Source: Archangium sp.
Lineage (GTDB): Bacteria > Myxococcota > Myxococcia > Myxococcales > Myxococcaceae
NCBI GenBank assembly: GCA_030681645.1
Contig: JAUXRX010000017.1
Coordinates: 124,001 to 188,000, forward strand
Direction of reading: 5' to 3'
DNA: 64,000 nt
Positions 44,571-54,925 of this stretch are shown here, piece by piece. The notes below the pieces were generated by a model. It was given only the letters and a program-made list of their open reading frames with translations, had not been told where the DNA came from and searched no databases. The translations under genes and the position numbers were made by a program. How positions within the stretch are numbered: position 1 is the first letter of the stretch; each line of letters begins with the position of its first letter.

Positions 44571-45440
44571 ATGTCGTCAACGATCTCGATCCCGCGCCCT
44601 CGCGGGACGTCGGAGCTTTCGGAGTCTGTCTACGCGCGCAGCAAGGACTACGTGCTCTACAAGGGCGACTCGCTCGCGCTGCTCGATCGCTTCGAGGACC
44701 AGACGTTCGATCTGATCTTCGCCGACCCGCCGTACTTCCTGAGCAACGGCGGCTTCACCTGCGCGAGCGGCAAGCGGGTGGCGGTGAAGAAGGGCGACTG
44801 GGACACCAGCAAGGGCATCGAGGCCGATCACGAGTTCACCTCGGCGTGGCTCAAGGCCTGCCAGCGGCTGCTCAAGCCCTCGGGGTCGATCTGGGTCTCG
44901 GGCACGCAGCACGTGATCTTCTCGGTCGGCTTCGCCATGCAGCAGCTCGGCTACAAGCTGCTCAACACGGTCACCTGGTACAAGCCGAACGCGAGCCCGC
45001 ACCTGGCCTGCCGGTACTTCACGCACTCCACCGAGATCCTCGTGTGGGCCTCACCGCCGGTGAAGGGCAAGCTGCAGCACAAGTTCAACTACAAGGACAT
45101 GAAGGAGGCCAACGGCGGCAAGCAGATGCGCGACGTGTGGGCGCTCCCGAAGACCGGCGACGAAGAGCTCGACGCCAACGGTGAAGGGCACCTGTGGTCG
45201 ATGACCTCGCCCAAGCCGAGCGAGAAGTCGCACGGCCGGCACCCCACCCAGAAGCCGATCGCGCTGCTCGAGCGCATCGTCGACGCGTGCACCGACGACG
45301 ACGCGCTGATCCTCGACCCGTTCTGCGGCTCGGGCACCACGGGCGTGGCGGCCGTGGGCAAGGGCCGCCGCTTCGTCGGCATCGACATGGACCCGACCTA
45401 CCTCGAGCTCACCAAGAAGCGCATCGAGGCCGCGAAGTAA
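44571..45440 (+). CDS. Orphan site-specific DNA methyltransferase (beta class, N6-adenine or N4-cytosine)
   Basis: A 289-residue SAM-dependent DNA methyltransferase. Catalytic motif IV is DPPYF (residues 51-55 region), and the SAM motif I is C-terminal (LDPFCGSGTTGVAAVGKGRRFVGIDMD), an order that marks the beta class (DpnA, HinfI and CcrM type). A HPTQKP motif precedes motif I. DPPY suggests N6-adenine or N4-cytosine methylation; specificity cannot be read. No restriction enzyme gene is adjacent. GGAGG lies four bases before the ATG. Confidence 0.88.
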   Translation: MSSTISIPRPRGTSELSESVYARSKDYVLYKGDSLALLDRFEDQTFDLIFADPPYFLSNGGFTCASGKRVAVKKGDWDTSKGIEADHEFTSAWLKACQRLLKPSGSIWVSGTQHVIFSVGFAMQQLGYKLLNTVTWYKPNASPHLACRYFTHSTEILVWASPPVKGKLQHKFNYKDMKEANGGKQMRDVWALPKTGDEELDANGEGHLWSMTSPKPSEKSHGRHPTQKPIALLERIVDACTDDDALILDPFCGSGTTGVAAVGKGRRFVGIDMDPTYLELTKKRIEAAK

Positions 45441-45486
45441 CTCCCTCCCCCTGCGCAGCGGGGAGAGGGCCGGGGTGAGGGGCGCA
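45441..45486. repeat. Family A repeat, copy 7
   Basis: CTCCCCCTGCGCAGCGGGGAG followed by AGGGCCGGGGTGAGGGGCG. It fills the entire gap between the convergent methyltransferase and aminopeptidase genes, a natural place for a two-way terminator. Confidence 0.8.
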
Positions 45487-45488
45487 GT

Positions 45489-47027
<1,539 letters not shown>

Positions 47028-47127
47028 GGGGTACGACTCCTTCGGGGGGGCAGAAGCGTTTTGGACCTTAGCCAAGCGCTGACTTTGGGCCACAGGAAAG
47101 GACGCCTCGGGCCGCCGGGGAGCAGGT

Positions 47128-48036
47128 ATGGTGGCTGGCAGCTGTATGTCCGCACTCCTGACGCACCTCACCGCGGTCGAACGTCTCGCCGCCCATGTCA
47201 ACGCGCTCCCCGGGGAGTTCGCCCGGGCGTTGGGGGAAGACCTCGAGTACGCGCGCTTCGGTGCGGCGCTGCCCGAGCTGCCGCGCTTCGGCGGGTGGAG
47301 CCAGGGCGTGGGCACGTGGCTGGCGCGCGGTCACCGGCCGCACTTCACCGAGCTGATGGCGGCGCGATCGCCCGTGCACTTCGGGCTCAAGGCGGCCGAG
47401 CTGGTGTCGAACGGCGCGCTGATCGGCATGGACGCCGGGCTGGCGTGGCTGGCGGGCTACTTCACGCAGCTGTGCGTGTCGCGGGCGCTCGAGCCGGTGA
47501 TGCAGCAGCTGCTCACCACGCAGCGGCACCAGGGCGAGGCCGAGCTGGTGGCGCGGGCGCGCATCGAGTGGACGCAGTCGCTCTTCTTCATGCAGGACCT
47601 GCACGGCAGCTCGCTGGTGGGCACGCCGGCGGTGCGCGCGAAGCTGCAGATTCGCAAGGCGAGCAGCCTCAAGGGCATCGGGCGCGGCTTCTACGAGCTC
47701 ATCCGCGTGGCGTCGCTCGACGCGTTCGGCGAGGCGCCCTCGAAGGTCGAGGTCGATGGCTGGGTGCGCGGGCTGTACGTGTTCTCGCTGGCGCTGGGTT
47801 CTCCGCTGGGCAAGCTGCGCGCGCCGACGGCGCACCTGTCGACGCGGGAGCTGTACCGAGGTGACGGCTTCGACGTGTTCGCCACGGTCGACGTCGGGCT
47901 CGAGCGAGCGAGAGAGCTGCTGACAGTGCTGGGCGCGATGATCCGCCGCAACAGCTGGACGTCGAGATCGCGCAGCCGGTTCTTCGAGATGTGCCCCGAA
48001 GGTGCGCCGTCGCAGGTGATCAAGAGCGCCGCGTAG
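47128..48036 (+). CDS. Zinc-dependent phospholipase C domain-like protein
   Basis: A 302-residue protein. The N-terminus (LLTHLTAVERLAAHV, then LEYARFGAALPELPRFGG) resembles the zinc-dependent phospholipase C/S1-P1-like domain found in many hypothetical bacterial proteins, with scattered His and Asp as possible metal ligands. The match is from memory of the pattern and is moderate. A second ATG at residue 7 is possible. Convergent with the lipoprotein gene downstream; function unknown. Confidence 0.5.
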   Translation: MVAGSCMSALLTHLTAVERLAAHVNALPGEFARALGEDLEYARFGAALPELPRFGGWSQGVGTWLARGHRPHFTELMAARSPVHFGLKAAELVSNGALIGMDAGLAWLAGYFTQLCVSRALEPVMQQLLTTQRHQGEAELVARARIEWTQSLFFMQDLHGSSLVGTPAVRAKLQIRKASSLKGIGRGFYELIRVASLDAFGEAPSKVEVDGWVRGLYVFSLALGSPLGKLRAPTAHLSTRELYRGDGFDVFATVDVGLERARELLTVLGAMIRRNSWTSRSRSRFFEMCPEGAPSQVIKSAA

Positions 48037-48065
48037 TACGGCAGAACAGAAGTTCGTTCAGCCTG

Positions 48066-48110
48066 TCTCCCTCTCCCTGCGCAGCGGGGAGAGGGCTGGG
48101 GTGAGGGGCG
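48066..48110. repeat. Family A repeat, copy 8
   Basis: CTCCCTCTCCCTGCGCAGCG, then GGGAGAGGGCTGGGGTGAGG GG. It is nearly identical to copy 7 and lies in the convergent gap after the phospholipase-like gene. The remaining 95 bases of the gap show nothing recognisable. Confidence 0.8.
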
Positions 48111-48205
48111 ATAGCTCGAAGCGCTTTCCTCCATCAGGCCAGGCGTCTCTTCGGTGACGAAGTGGGCACGAAATCGAGAACTCCGGGAGGAACTGATCCA
48201 GCCGG

Positions 48206-49555
48206 TCAGGGCAGGGTGATGTCGCTGACCACGTCGGCCATCTGCGTGTTCACGGTCGCATGAGCAGCCCCGGGAGCGAACGGGTTGACCGTCCACGTGA
48301 GCGCATCGGTGATCGGGTTGGCGCCGTTCGCGTTGGTGAACACGCGCAGGTTGACGACGCTGTTCCCGCGGAACGCGGCGCCCGAGTAGCTCGCGCGAGA
48401 GGTCATGGTGGTGCCGTCCTGCATGAAGATCACCGGCATCAGCACCGCCTGGATGCCGTCGGTGATCGACGCCGTCTTCGCCCCGACGATGCCGAAGCCG
48501 AGGCCACCAGTCGGCGCCGACATCGCGCCGAGCACGATGTCGCCCGAGATGGTCACCGGGCCGAACGCGAAGTCAGCCACGGTCTCCTGGTCGGCGATGA
48601 TCGTCACCGGCTGCAGCGGGTTCGCCAGCAGGTTGAGCGCGATGCCGCCGTTCCCGAAGCCGAACAGCGACGGCACCGGGTTCACCCGGCCCGGCATGAG
48701 GTCGGTGATCACGTACGGGTACTGGGTCTCGTTGGGCGTGGTGATGATCTGGTACCCGTTCTGCAACTGCTGCAGCAGCGCCGCCGGGTCGAGCCCGCCG
48801 GTGAGCGCGCCGGGGTCGAGCAGCGAGATCTGCAGGTTCTGCAGTGCGGGCGGCTTCGGCAGCGTGATCGTGCCGCGCAGCGTGCCCAGCCCCGAGCCTG
48901 ACGCGCCCAGGTAGATGCGCACGTTCTCAGGGCCCGCCTTGAACGGATCGTTCAGGTCGAGGTCGATCGTGGTGGTGGCCGACTGATAATCGAGGAAGGG
49001 GATCAGCTGCCCGTCGTCATTGCGATCGGAGATCGCGGTGAGGCGCTGCGGCCCGGTGCGCAGCCCGGTGAAGAGGAAGGGGATCTCGGTGGGCATCATC
49101 GGCTTGCCCATTCGCTCGAGGTTGGTGTTGCGGAAGAGGCCGACTTCCTTGCCCACCGCGTAGCCACCCACCACCACCACGCCCGAGATCGTGCCCTTCG
49201 GCCCGCCGGCGCGCAGCCACGTGCCCTCCTCGAGCTCGCCGTCCTTGCCGTCGACCGAGGCGAAGTACTTCACGGTGGTGGTCGCCGAGACGGTGAGCGT
49301 GAGCGGAGACGGCCCTGACACCCGGCCCAACGAGCTGGTGCGCGGATCCTGCCCGTTGCTGCTCAGGTAGATCGTCGCGGGGCGCTCGGCCTCGAAGGTG
49401 ATGGTCACCTCACCGTTGAACGGCCCGGCCGGCGGGTCGGCCTTCACGCGGGGAGGACCGAGCTCGGCGTTCGGCTCGAACACGAGGGGCCCCGGCTTCT
49501 GGCCACAGGAAAACAACCCCAACGCAGCGACGATGACGAAGAGGGGGAAGCGCAT
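48206..49555 (-). CDS. Lipoprotein with chitobiase/HexA C-terminal-like domain
   Basis: A 449-residue predicted lipoprotein (signal MRFPLFVIVAALGLFSC, lipobox LFSC). Residues about 35-110 resemble the CHB_HEX_C fold (PATIYLSSNGQDPRTSSLG ... TTVKYFASVDGKDGE), a beta-sandwich of unknown binding role. The rest is beta-rich with repeated GTISG/GTLRG segments like carboxypeptidase-regulatory domains. Large surface lipoproteins of this kind are typical of myxobacteria. Function unknown. Confidence 0.68.
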   Translation of the reverse strand: MRFPLFVIVAALGLFSCGQKPGPLVFEPNAELGPPRVKADPPAGPFNGEVTITFEAERPATIYLSSNGQDPRTSSLGRVSGPSPLTLTVSATTTVKYFASVDGKDGELEEGTWLRAGGPKGTISGVVVVGGYAVGKEVGLFRNTNLERMGKPMMPTEIPFLFTGLRTGPQRLTAISDRNDDGQLIPFLDYQSATTTIDLDLNDPFKAGPENVRIYLGASGSGLGTLRGTITLPKPPALQNLQISLLDPGALTGGLDPAALLQQLQNGYQIITTPNETQYPYVITDLMPGRVNPVPSLFGFGNGGIALNLLANPLQPVTIIADQETVADFAFGPVTISGDIVLGAMSAPTGGLGFGIVGAKTASITDGIQAVLMPVIFMQDGTTMTSRASYSGAAFRGNSVVNLRVFTNANGANPITDALTWTVNPFAPGAAHATVNTQMADVVSDITLP

Positions 49556-49605
49556 TTTCGGGGCGCATTGGGCTCGTCCCCCGAGCGAAAGTCAAACCCC
49601 GGAAC

Positions 49606-50028
49606 TCACCGCGCGATGTCTGCTTCCATCTTCTTGCCCGTGATCTCGAGGCCGTTCTTCACCTGGTCGGGCACCATCTCCATCACCTCGCAGGTCTTCG
49701 CGAGGGCGGCGAGATCGTCCATGTCCGAGACCGGGCACTTGCGCGCGGCGAAGGTGACGCGCACGTCGCGAACGTGCTCGTCGCCGCGCAGCATCGTGAC
49801 CAGGCACTGCGTCAGATACAGCCCGTCGCCGGTGTTCCACGCGATCCACGGGGCGATGATCACGCCGCTCTCTTCGTTGGTGTCGCGCACGCCGCCGCAG
49901 TGCGCTTGCGTCGCGGCCACCGCGCGGGCCCACGCGTCATCGGGCTGCTTCGTGCGGAAGTACGGCTGCGGCACGGTCCACGTCTGCAGCGCGCACCCCG
50001 AGAGCACCACCAGCGCAAGCCACTTCAT
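49606..50028 (-). CDS. Small lipoprotein, function unknown
   Basis: A 140-residue protein starting MKWLALVVLSGCALQTW, with lipobox LSGC, so lipidated at Cys12. The mature part contains HCGG, QCLVTML and KCPVSD cysteines and a mixed alpha/beta pattern. Start and stop of neighbouring genes overlap as ATGA with the regulator gene upstream, so they form an operon. No family recognised. Confidence 0.62.
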   Translation of the reverse strand: MKWLALVVLSGCALQTWTVPQPYFRTKQPDDAWARAVAATQAHCGGVRDTNEESGVIIAPWIAWNTGDGLYLTQCLVTMLRGDEHVRDVRVTFAARKCPVSDMDDLAALAKTCEVMEMVPDQVKNGLEITGKKMEADIAR

Positions 50029-51533
50029 CGGCGTTTCCTCTCGGACAAGTCGCTGTTCACCAGGGGCGAGAAGAAACAGTCCTTCTTCGTGTACTCGTCG
50101 AACGAGAAGGCAAACCGGTAGCTCGCCGCCGACCGCTGGTTGCAGTCGGTGCGCTCGCAGAACCGGCACGACACGCCGATCGGCACCGCGTCGCGCTTGA
50201 GATCCGTGGTGGGCAGGCCGTACGCCAGGTACTTCGCGTTCTCGGCGTGCGTGCCCAGGCCAATCGAATACGCGGTGCCGCGCACGATGGTGCCTTCGAT
50301 CGGCTGCAGCTGCACCTTGGCGAAGTCGAAGTACGTGGTGCCGTCGGGCATCGACGAGTACTGCCGCGTGAGCTGCGAGGGGTTCAGGAAGGCGAGGTGC
50401 ACCGCCCACTTTCCGCAGTTGCCCGACGAGGCGAACTTGATGCCGGTGCCGGAATACCGCTTGCTGATGTTCCCCGCGATGTCGGTGCGGATGAAGTGAA
50501 ACGGCAGGCCCTTTCTCTTCACGTCGGCCAGGTTGCACACCCGGTGCGCGACGGTCTCGTAGGTGACGCCGAAGATCGACGCGAGCAGCTCGATGTCGTA
50601 CCGCGTGCGCTGCACCTCCTTGAAGAAGTCGCCGTAGGGCAGCATCAGCGCGCCCGCGAAGTAGTTGGCGAGGTTGACCTTGATGAGGCGCGGCGTCTCG
50701 GCGTGCTTGGTCTTCGCGCCGACGATGCGCTCCACCAGGCGGGTCTTGTCGAGCGTGAGCAGCCCCAGGGTCGCGGCGATCTGGAACTTGAGCGGCTGCT
50801 CGGTGAGGGCAGGGGAGACCTCGAGGATCTTCTGCTCGAGCGACACCCGCCGCACCACCGAGCTGCCCTGCGGTGCCTCGGCGATCCGCGTGACGATGCC
50901 GAAGCGCGCCTCGAGCATCTTCATCAACACGCCCGAGCCGAGGATGCGATCGGCGGACTCGCGCCTCGAGGGGTGCTCGTTGCCGAAGTCCTTGCGCAGC
51001 GACTCGGCCTCTTCTTCCAGCTCGGGGAAGTAGTTCTGGTGCGCCTGGAGGAAGTCCGAGACCTCGTCGAAGGGCGAGTAGTCGAGCCGCGGATCACCGG
51101 GCGTGGCTCGCCCCGCCGATTGCTCGCTCGAGAGCTGGGCCATCACGTTCTCGAGCTGTGAGCGGGTGTTCTTGTAGAGGTTGAAGAGCGCGGCGACGGT
51201 GCCGGCGAGCTTCGGCTCGGCAGACAGCGACTGCAGCGAGTCCTGGTCGAGGTCGAGCGTCTTGAGCAGCGGCTCGTCCAGCAGCTTGGCCAGCGCCTCG
51301 TCGACGCGGCCTTCCCCGAGCTGCGACATGAACTCTTCCGGATCGACCTGGAAGAAGCGCAGCGCCTTCCAGAGCAGGGGGAAGGGCGTGACCCGCTTCC
51401 CCTTCTCGATCAGGTTCAGGTACGCGGGGCTGACGCCGAGCTCTCGCGCGCAGTCGGCCTGCTTCACGTTCTTCGAGAGGCGCACCGTGCGAAGACGGTG
51501 CCCGACGTTCGCGTTGAGCGCGTTCTCGTTCAT
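50025..51533 (-). CDS. XRE-family regulator of the ScfR/RamB short-chain fatty acyl type
   Basis: A 502-residue regulator: N-terminal helix-turn-helix (RLRTVRLSKNVKQADCARELGVSPAYLNLIEKGKR), an IrrE-like central part (NYFAGALMLPYGDFFKEVQRTRYDIELLASIFGVTYETVAHRV), and a C-terminal domain with a Cys cluster (CRFCERTDCNQR). This is the RamB/PrpR/ScfR layout, linked to control of propionate, acetate or methylcitrate genes by acyl-CoA. The ATG at 51533 opens just before the helix-turn-helix. It sits 22 bases after an FKBP gene and overlaps the small lipoprotein gene; no metabolic target genes are adjacent. Confidence 0.85.
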   Translation of the reverse strand: MNENALNANVGHRLRTVRLSKNVKQADCARELGVSPAYLNLIEKGKRVTPFPLLWKALRFFQVDPEEFMSQLGEGRVDEALAKLLDEPLLKTLDLDQDSLQSLSAEPKLAGTVAALFNLYKNTRSQLENVMAQLSSEQSAGRATPGDPRLDYSPFDEVSDFLQAHQNYFPELEEEAESLRKDFGNEHPSRRESADRILGSGVLMKMLEARFGIVTRIAEAPQGSSVVRRVSLEQKILEVSPALTEQPLKFQIAATLGLLTLDKTRLVERIVGAKTKHAETPRLIKVNLANYFAGALMLPYGDFFKEVQRTRYDIELLASIFGVTYETVAHRVCNLADVKRKGLPFHFIRTDIAGNISKRYSGTGIKFASSGNCGKWAVHLAFLNPSQLTRQYSSMPDGTTYFDFAKVQLQPIEGTIVRGTAYSIGLGTHAENAKYLAYGLPTTDLKRDAVPIGVSCRFCERTDCNQRSAASYRFAFSFDEYTKKDCFFSPLVNSDLSERKRR

Positions 51534-51555
51534 CGGGCGCCCGGGCACCGGACGT

Positions 51556-51879
51556 TCAGCCGACTTCAATCAGCTCGATGTCGAAGATCAGCGTCGAGTT
51601 CGGGGGAATGACGGGCGGGTACCCACCGGCGCCGTAGCCGAGCTCGGGCGGAACGGTGAGCTTGCGGCGCCCCCCGACCTTCATGCCGGCCACGCCCTGG
51701 TCCCAGCCCTTGATCACCATGCCGGCGCCGAGCTGAAAGTCGAACGTCGCGTTGCGATCACGGCTCGAGTCGAACTTCTTCCCGTTGGTGAGGGTGCCCG
51801 TGTAGTGCACCGCTACCGACTTGCCGGGCGTTGCTTCCGCGCCCGTACCGACCTGGAGATCTTCGATTTGAAGAGGCAT
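51556..51879 (-). CDS. FKBP-type peptidyl-prolyl isomerase
   Basis: A 107-residue single-domain FKBP: AVHYTGTLTNGKKFDSSRDR, GMVIKGWDQGVAGMKVGGRRKLTVPPELGYG, PPNSTLIFDIELIEV. Active-site aromatic and acidic residues (Y, F, D, W, Y) are all present, so the enzyme should be active. No signal peptide, hence cytosolic. The start is the ATG before PLQIEDL. First gene of a three-gene operon with the ScfR-type regulator. Confidence 0.93.
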   Translation of the reverse strand: MPLQIEDLQVGTGAEATPGKSVAVHYTGTLTNGKKFDSSRDRNATFDFQLGAGMVIKGWDQGVAGMKVGGRRKLTVPPELGYGAGGYPPVIPPNSTLIFDIELIEVG

Positions 51880-51904
51880 GGGCGTGGACCCTACCCACGC
51901 CCCT

Positions 51905-53026
51905 TCAGGCAGTCGAGGGCAGTTCCGTGATGCCCTGCGCAAGCAGCGCGATGCCGTTCAGATCCTCGATCGCCTCCCCCAGATAGGGCGCCGCGATCGC
52001 GAAGGCCGTCGACGGCACCTCTCCGCGGAGTTGCGTCAGCAAGGCCCGATCACGCGCGACGCGCGTCAGCTCGAGCTTCGCCAGCACCTTCAACTTCTCC
52101 AGCCCCGACCTCATCGGCGAGGTCAGCTCGAGCTTCAGCGAATCAGGGTCCACGAAGCCGTCCGTGCGCACCCAGCTTCGATTCAAGATGAAGCCGGCGA
52201 ACGGTAACCCCATGCCCGTGATCCGGTCGCGGAAATACCGGGCGTCTGCCAGCGCCGCCTGATCGGGGCTGGTCACCAGCAGGAACGAGGCGTCCTTCGA
52301 GGTGAGCAGCGCCCGCACGCCCTCAGCGTGCAGACGCATGGGCCCGAACATGCCGCCCATCGCGCCCAGGAACTCCTGGATCTCCTGGAAGAACTCCTTG
52401 CCGAACACCTTGTTGAACACCGTGCCGATGAGCTCAGTCGCCTTCTTGAAGATGCCGCGCGTCTTCGACGGCATGAACAACGAGAGGATCCGCTCATCGA
52501 GAAACCGCGCCAGCTTCCCCGGCGCCTCGAGGAAGTCGAGCGCGTTGCGTGCCGGCGGGGTGTCCAGCACCACCAGGTCGTACTTGCCGCTCTGCGACAG
52601 CTCGTACAGCGCCTCGGCCGCCGTGTATTCCTGCATGCCGGCCACCAGCTCCGAGAGGTGCTTGAACAGCCGGCTGTCGAGAATGCGCTGCGCCTGCTCG
52701 GTCGTGGGCGCCATGCGCCGCACCAGGCTCTCGAACACCACGTCGGGGTTGAGCATCCACGCGTCGAGCGTGCCGGTGGTGACGCCCGCCTCGGCCAGCC
52801 GTTCCTTCGACACCGAGGCCGGCTCGCGCATGTGCTGCGAGAGCCCCATCGCCTGCGCCAGCCGCTTTGCCGGATCGATCGTGAGCACCAGCACCCGCCG
52901 GCCCTGCCGGGCCGCCGCCAGCCCGATCGCCGCGGCCGTGGTCGTCTTGCCCACCCCACCGGCGCCGCAGCAGACGATCACCTTCTTCTCCGCCACCAGC
53001 CGGCCCAGGTCGGGAATCGACGACAT
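51905..53026 (-). CDS. ArsA/GET3 family ATPase, copy 1
   Basis: A 373-residue P-loop ATPase with Walker A GAGGVGKT at 21-28, the TIDPAK switch (VLTIDPAKRLAQAMG), and VVLDTPPARNALDFLE. This is the ArsA/GET3 (anion-transporting or tail-anchor) family. No arsenic-resistance genes lie nearby and the Cys motifs of true ArsA are not evident, so arsenite transport is unlikely. A related ATPase gene lies 6.6 kb away on the same strand. Confidence 0.85.
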   Translation of the reverse strand: MSSIPDLGRLVAEKKVIVCCGAGGVGKTTTAAAIGLAAARQGRRVLVLTIDPAKRLAQAMGLSQHMREPASVSKERLAEAGVTTGTLDAWMLNPDVVFESLVRRMAPTTEQAQRILDSRLFKHLSELVAGMQEYTAAEALYELSQSGKYDLVVLDTPPARNALDFLEAPGKLARFLDERILSLFMPSKTRGIFKKATELIGTVFNKVFGKEFFQEIQEFLGAMGGMFGPMRLHAEGVRALLTSKDASFLLVTSPDQAALADARYFRDRITGMGLPFAGFILNRSWVRTDGFVDPDSLKLELTSPMRSGLEKLKVLAKLELTRVARDRALLTQLRGEVPSTAFAIAAPYLGEAIEDLNGIALLAQGITELPSTA

Positions 53027-53060
53027 GCGCGTGAGGATACGTGATCGACGCCGCGGACGT

Positions 53061-53090
53061 GGCTCCTTCGAAATGGAGTTGGCTCCTTCA
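53061..53090. promoter_or_regulatory. Pair of direct repeats in the divergent arsA-like/kaiC gap
   Basis: TGGCTCCTTC occurs twice, starting at 53061 and 53081, exactly 20 bases apart, which is two helical turns. The 165-base divergent gap has no other clear signal. A dimeric regulator site is possible but unproved. Confidence 0.3.
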
Positions 53091-53191
53091 CCTTGATGGG
53101 GTGCCGCCGCCGTTGTCCGACTCAACGGCCCGCAACGCGGAGTGATCGTCTCTGGCGTGGATCGTGCTGACGAACCCGGTGGAGGGGTTCC

Positions 53192-54925
53192 TTGACCAGA
53201 CGACGCATCGCAGCTCCGCTCGGCCTGCCTCGCATGCCGACGGGCATCAACGGCTTCGACGAGCTCCTCGGCGGCGGGCTCCCCCGGCATCGCACCACCC
53301 TGGTCGTCGGCGGAGCGGGCAGCGGCAAGACGCTCTTCGCCCTCGAGACCCTCGTCAACGGCGCCCGCAGGTGGAACGAGCCGGGCATCTTCATCGCGTT
53401 CGAAGAGAGCGCGCGCCGCATCATCGCCAACTCGGCCTCGCTGGGTTGGGACCTCCCGCGGCTCACCCAGAAGCGCCTCTTCTTCCTCGACGCGCGCCTG
53501 CCGCACACGGCCATCGTCGGAGGCGAGTTCGACCTGCAGGGCCTCCTGTCCTCGGTCGAGGCCAAACAGAAGGCGCTCGGCGCCACGCGGGTCGTTTTCG
53601 ATGGCATCGATGTGCTCCTCAGCTTCATGAATGACCCGACGGTCGAGCGCCGCGAGATGTACCGGCTCAGCGAGTGGCTCGCGGACCTGAAGCTGACCGG
53701 CGTCGTCACCTGCAAGAGCGAGGTGGGGGAGTTGCTGCTGCCGCGCTATCGCTACCTCGAGTACCTCGCGGACTGCGTGGTTCAGCTCCAGCACAAGGCG
53801 GTGGGCGCGATGCCGCAGCGGCTGCTGCGCATCGCGAAGTGCCGGGGCCTCCCCCACGCGACCGGCGAGGTGCCATTCGCCCTCACCAGGCGGGGCGTCG
53901 CGGTCATGCGCTACGGCCAAAGCCAGCCCGCCGTGGTCTCGACCGAGAAGATCTCCACCGGCATCGCCCGGCTCGACAGCATGCTCTCGGGCGGCGTCTT
54001 CCGGGGCTCGGCGGTGCTCGTCTCGGGGTCCTCAGGCACCGCGAAGTCGACGCTGGCCGGCAGCTTCATCGAGGCCGCCGCGAAGCGCGGCGACCCCAGC
54101 CTCTACGTCACCTTCGACGAATCGGCGCCGCAGCTCGTGCGCAACCTCAGCTCGGTGGGCATCAGCCTCGCGCCGCACCTCAAGTCGGGCGTGCTGGAGA
54201 TCAGCGCCAAGCACCGGGTCGAGGTCAGCCCCGTCGAGTACGTCGCCCGCATCGTCGAGCTGATCGAGGCGCGAGGCGTGCGCTGCCTGGTGCTGGATCC
54301 CGTCTCGGCCTTCGCCGGCTTCGGCGCGATTCCCCTGGCGGAAGAGCTGGTCGGTCACCTCCTCGACTTCACCCGCGCGCGCGGCGTGACCGTCGTCTAC
54401 ACCACGCTGTTGGGGCTGGGCGAAGGCGTGCTCGACGAGACGGCCCGCGGGCTCCCCACCGTCGCCGACACCTGGATCCATCTCTCCTACGTGGTGCGCA
54501 ACGGCGAGCGGAACCGCGCGTTGACGATCGTGAAGTCGCGCGGCGTGGGGCACTCGAACCAGGTCCGTGAGCTGGTGCTCTCCTCGAGGGGCGTGACCCT
54601 GGCCGACGTCTACTCGGCGGGCGGCGAGGTGCTCATGGGCACCATGCGCTGGCAGAAGGAGGCCGAAGACAAGCAGGTGCTCGCGCTCAAGCACCGCGAC
54701 GCAGGCCGGAAGCAGCGCGAGGCCCGCCTCGCCGTCGCCGAGACCAGTGCCCGCATCGCGACGCTGGCTCACGAGCTGGCGGGCCGCGAAGAGGCGGTGC
54801 GCGAGTTTTCCCAGGACGCCGTCACGGCGGCCACGCACCTCGTCGATCGGAGCAATGACGAGCGCAGGTTGCGGCGGTCAGACACGGTGGCCGTCCGCGC
54901 CCCCGCGAGGAAGCCGCGCGGGTGA
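53192..54925 (+). CDS. kaiC: KaiC-like circadian-clock-type ATPase
   Basis: A 577-residue tandem RecA-like protein. The CI half has Walker A GGAGSGKT (40-47) and paired glutamates (IFIAFEES). The CII half has a variant Walker A (GSSGTAKS) and FDES. At the KaiC autophosphorylation loop (ARGLPTVADTW) the positions equivalent to cyanobacterial Ser431 and Thr432 are Pro422 and Thr423, and the Thr426 equivalent is Thr417. After CII there is a helical tail of about 80 residues (KQVLALKHRDAGRKQREARL) likely to form a coiled coil. The start is TTG with GGAGG six bases upstream. GTGA overlap with kaiB. Confidence 0.88.
   Translation: MTRRRIAAPLGLPRMPTGINGFDELLGGGLPRHRTTLVVGGAGSGKTLFALETLVNGARRWNEPGIFIAFEESARRIIANSASLGWDLPRLTQKRLFFLDARLPHTAIVGGEFDLQGLLSSVEAKQKALGATRVVFDGIDVLLSFMNDPTVERREMYRLSEWLADLKLTGVVTCKSEVGELLLPRYRYLEYLADCVVQLQHKAVGAMPQRLLRIAKCRGLPHATGEVPFALTRRGVAVMRYGQSQPAVVSTEKISTGIARLDSMLSGGVFRGSAVLVSGSSGTAKSTLAGSFIEAAAKRGDPSLYVTFDESAPQLVRNLSSVGISLAPHLKSGVLEISAKHRVEVSPVEYVARIVELIEARGVRCLVLDPVSAFAGFGAIPLAEELVGHLLDFTRARGVTVVYTTLLGLGEGVLDETARGLPTVADTWIHLSYVVRNGERNRALTIVKSRGVGHSNQVRELVLSSRGVTLADVYSAGGEVLMGTMRWQKEAEDKQVLALKHRDAGRKQREARLAVAETSARIATLAHELAGREEAVREFSQDAVTAATHLVDRSNDERRLRRSDTVAVRAPARKPRG

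Noticed and set aside
51905..53026. Arsenite efflux ATPase ArsA function
   Set aside because: No arsB, arsD or arsR nearby, and the metal-binding cysteines are not apparent; the general ArsA/GET3 family label is all the sequence supports.
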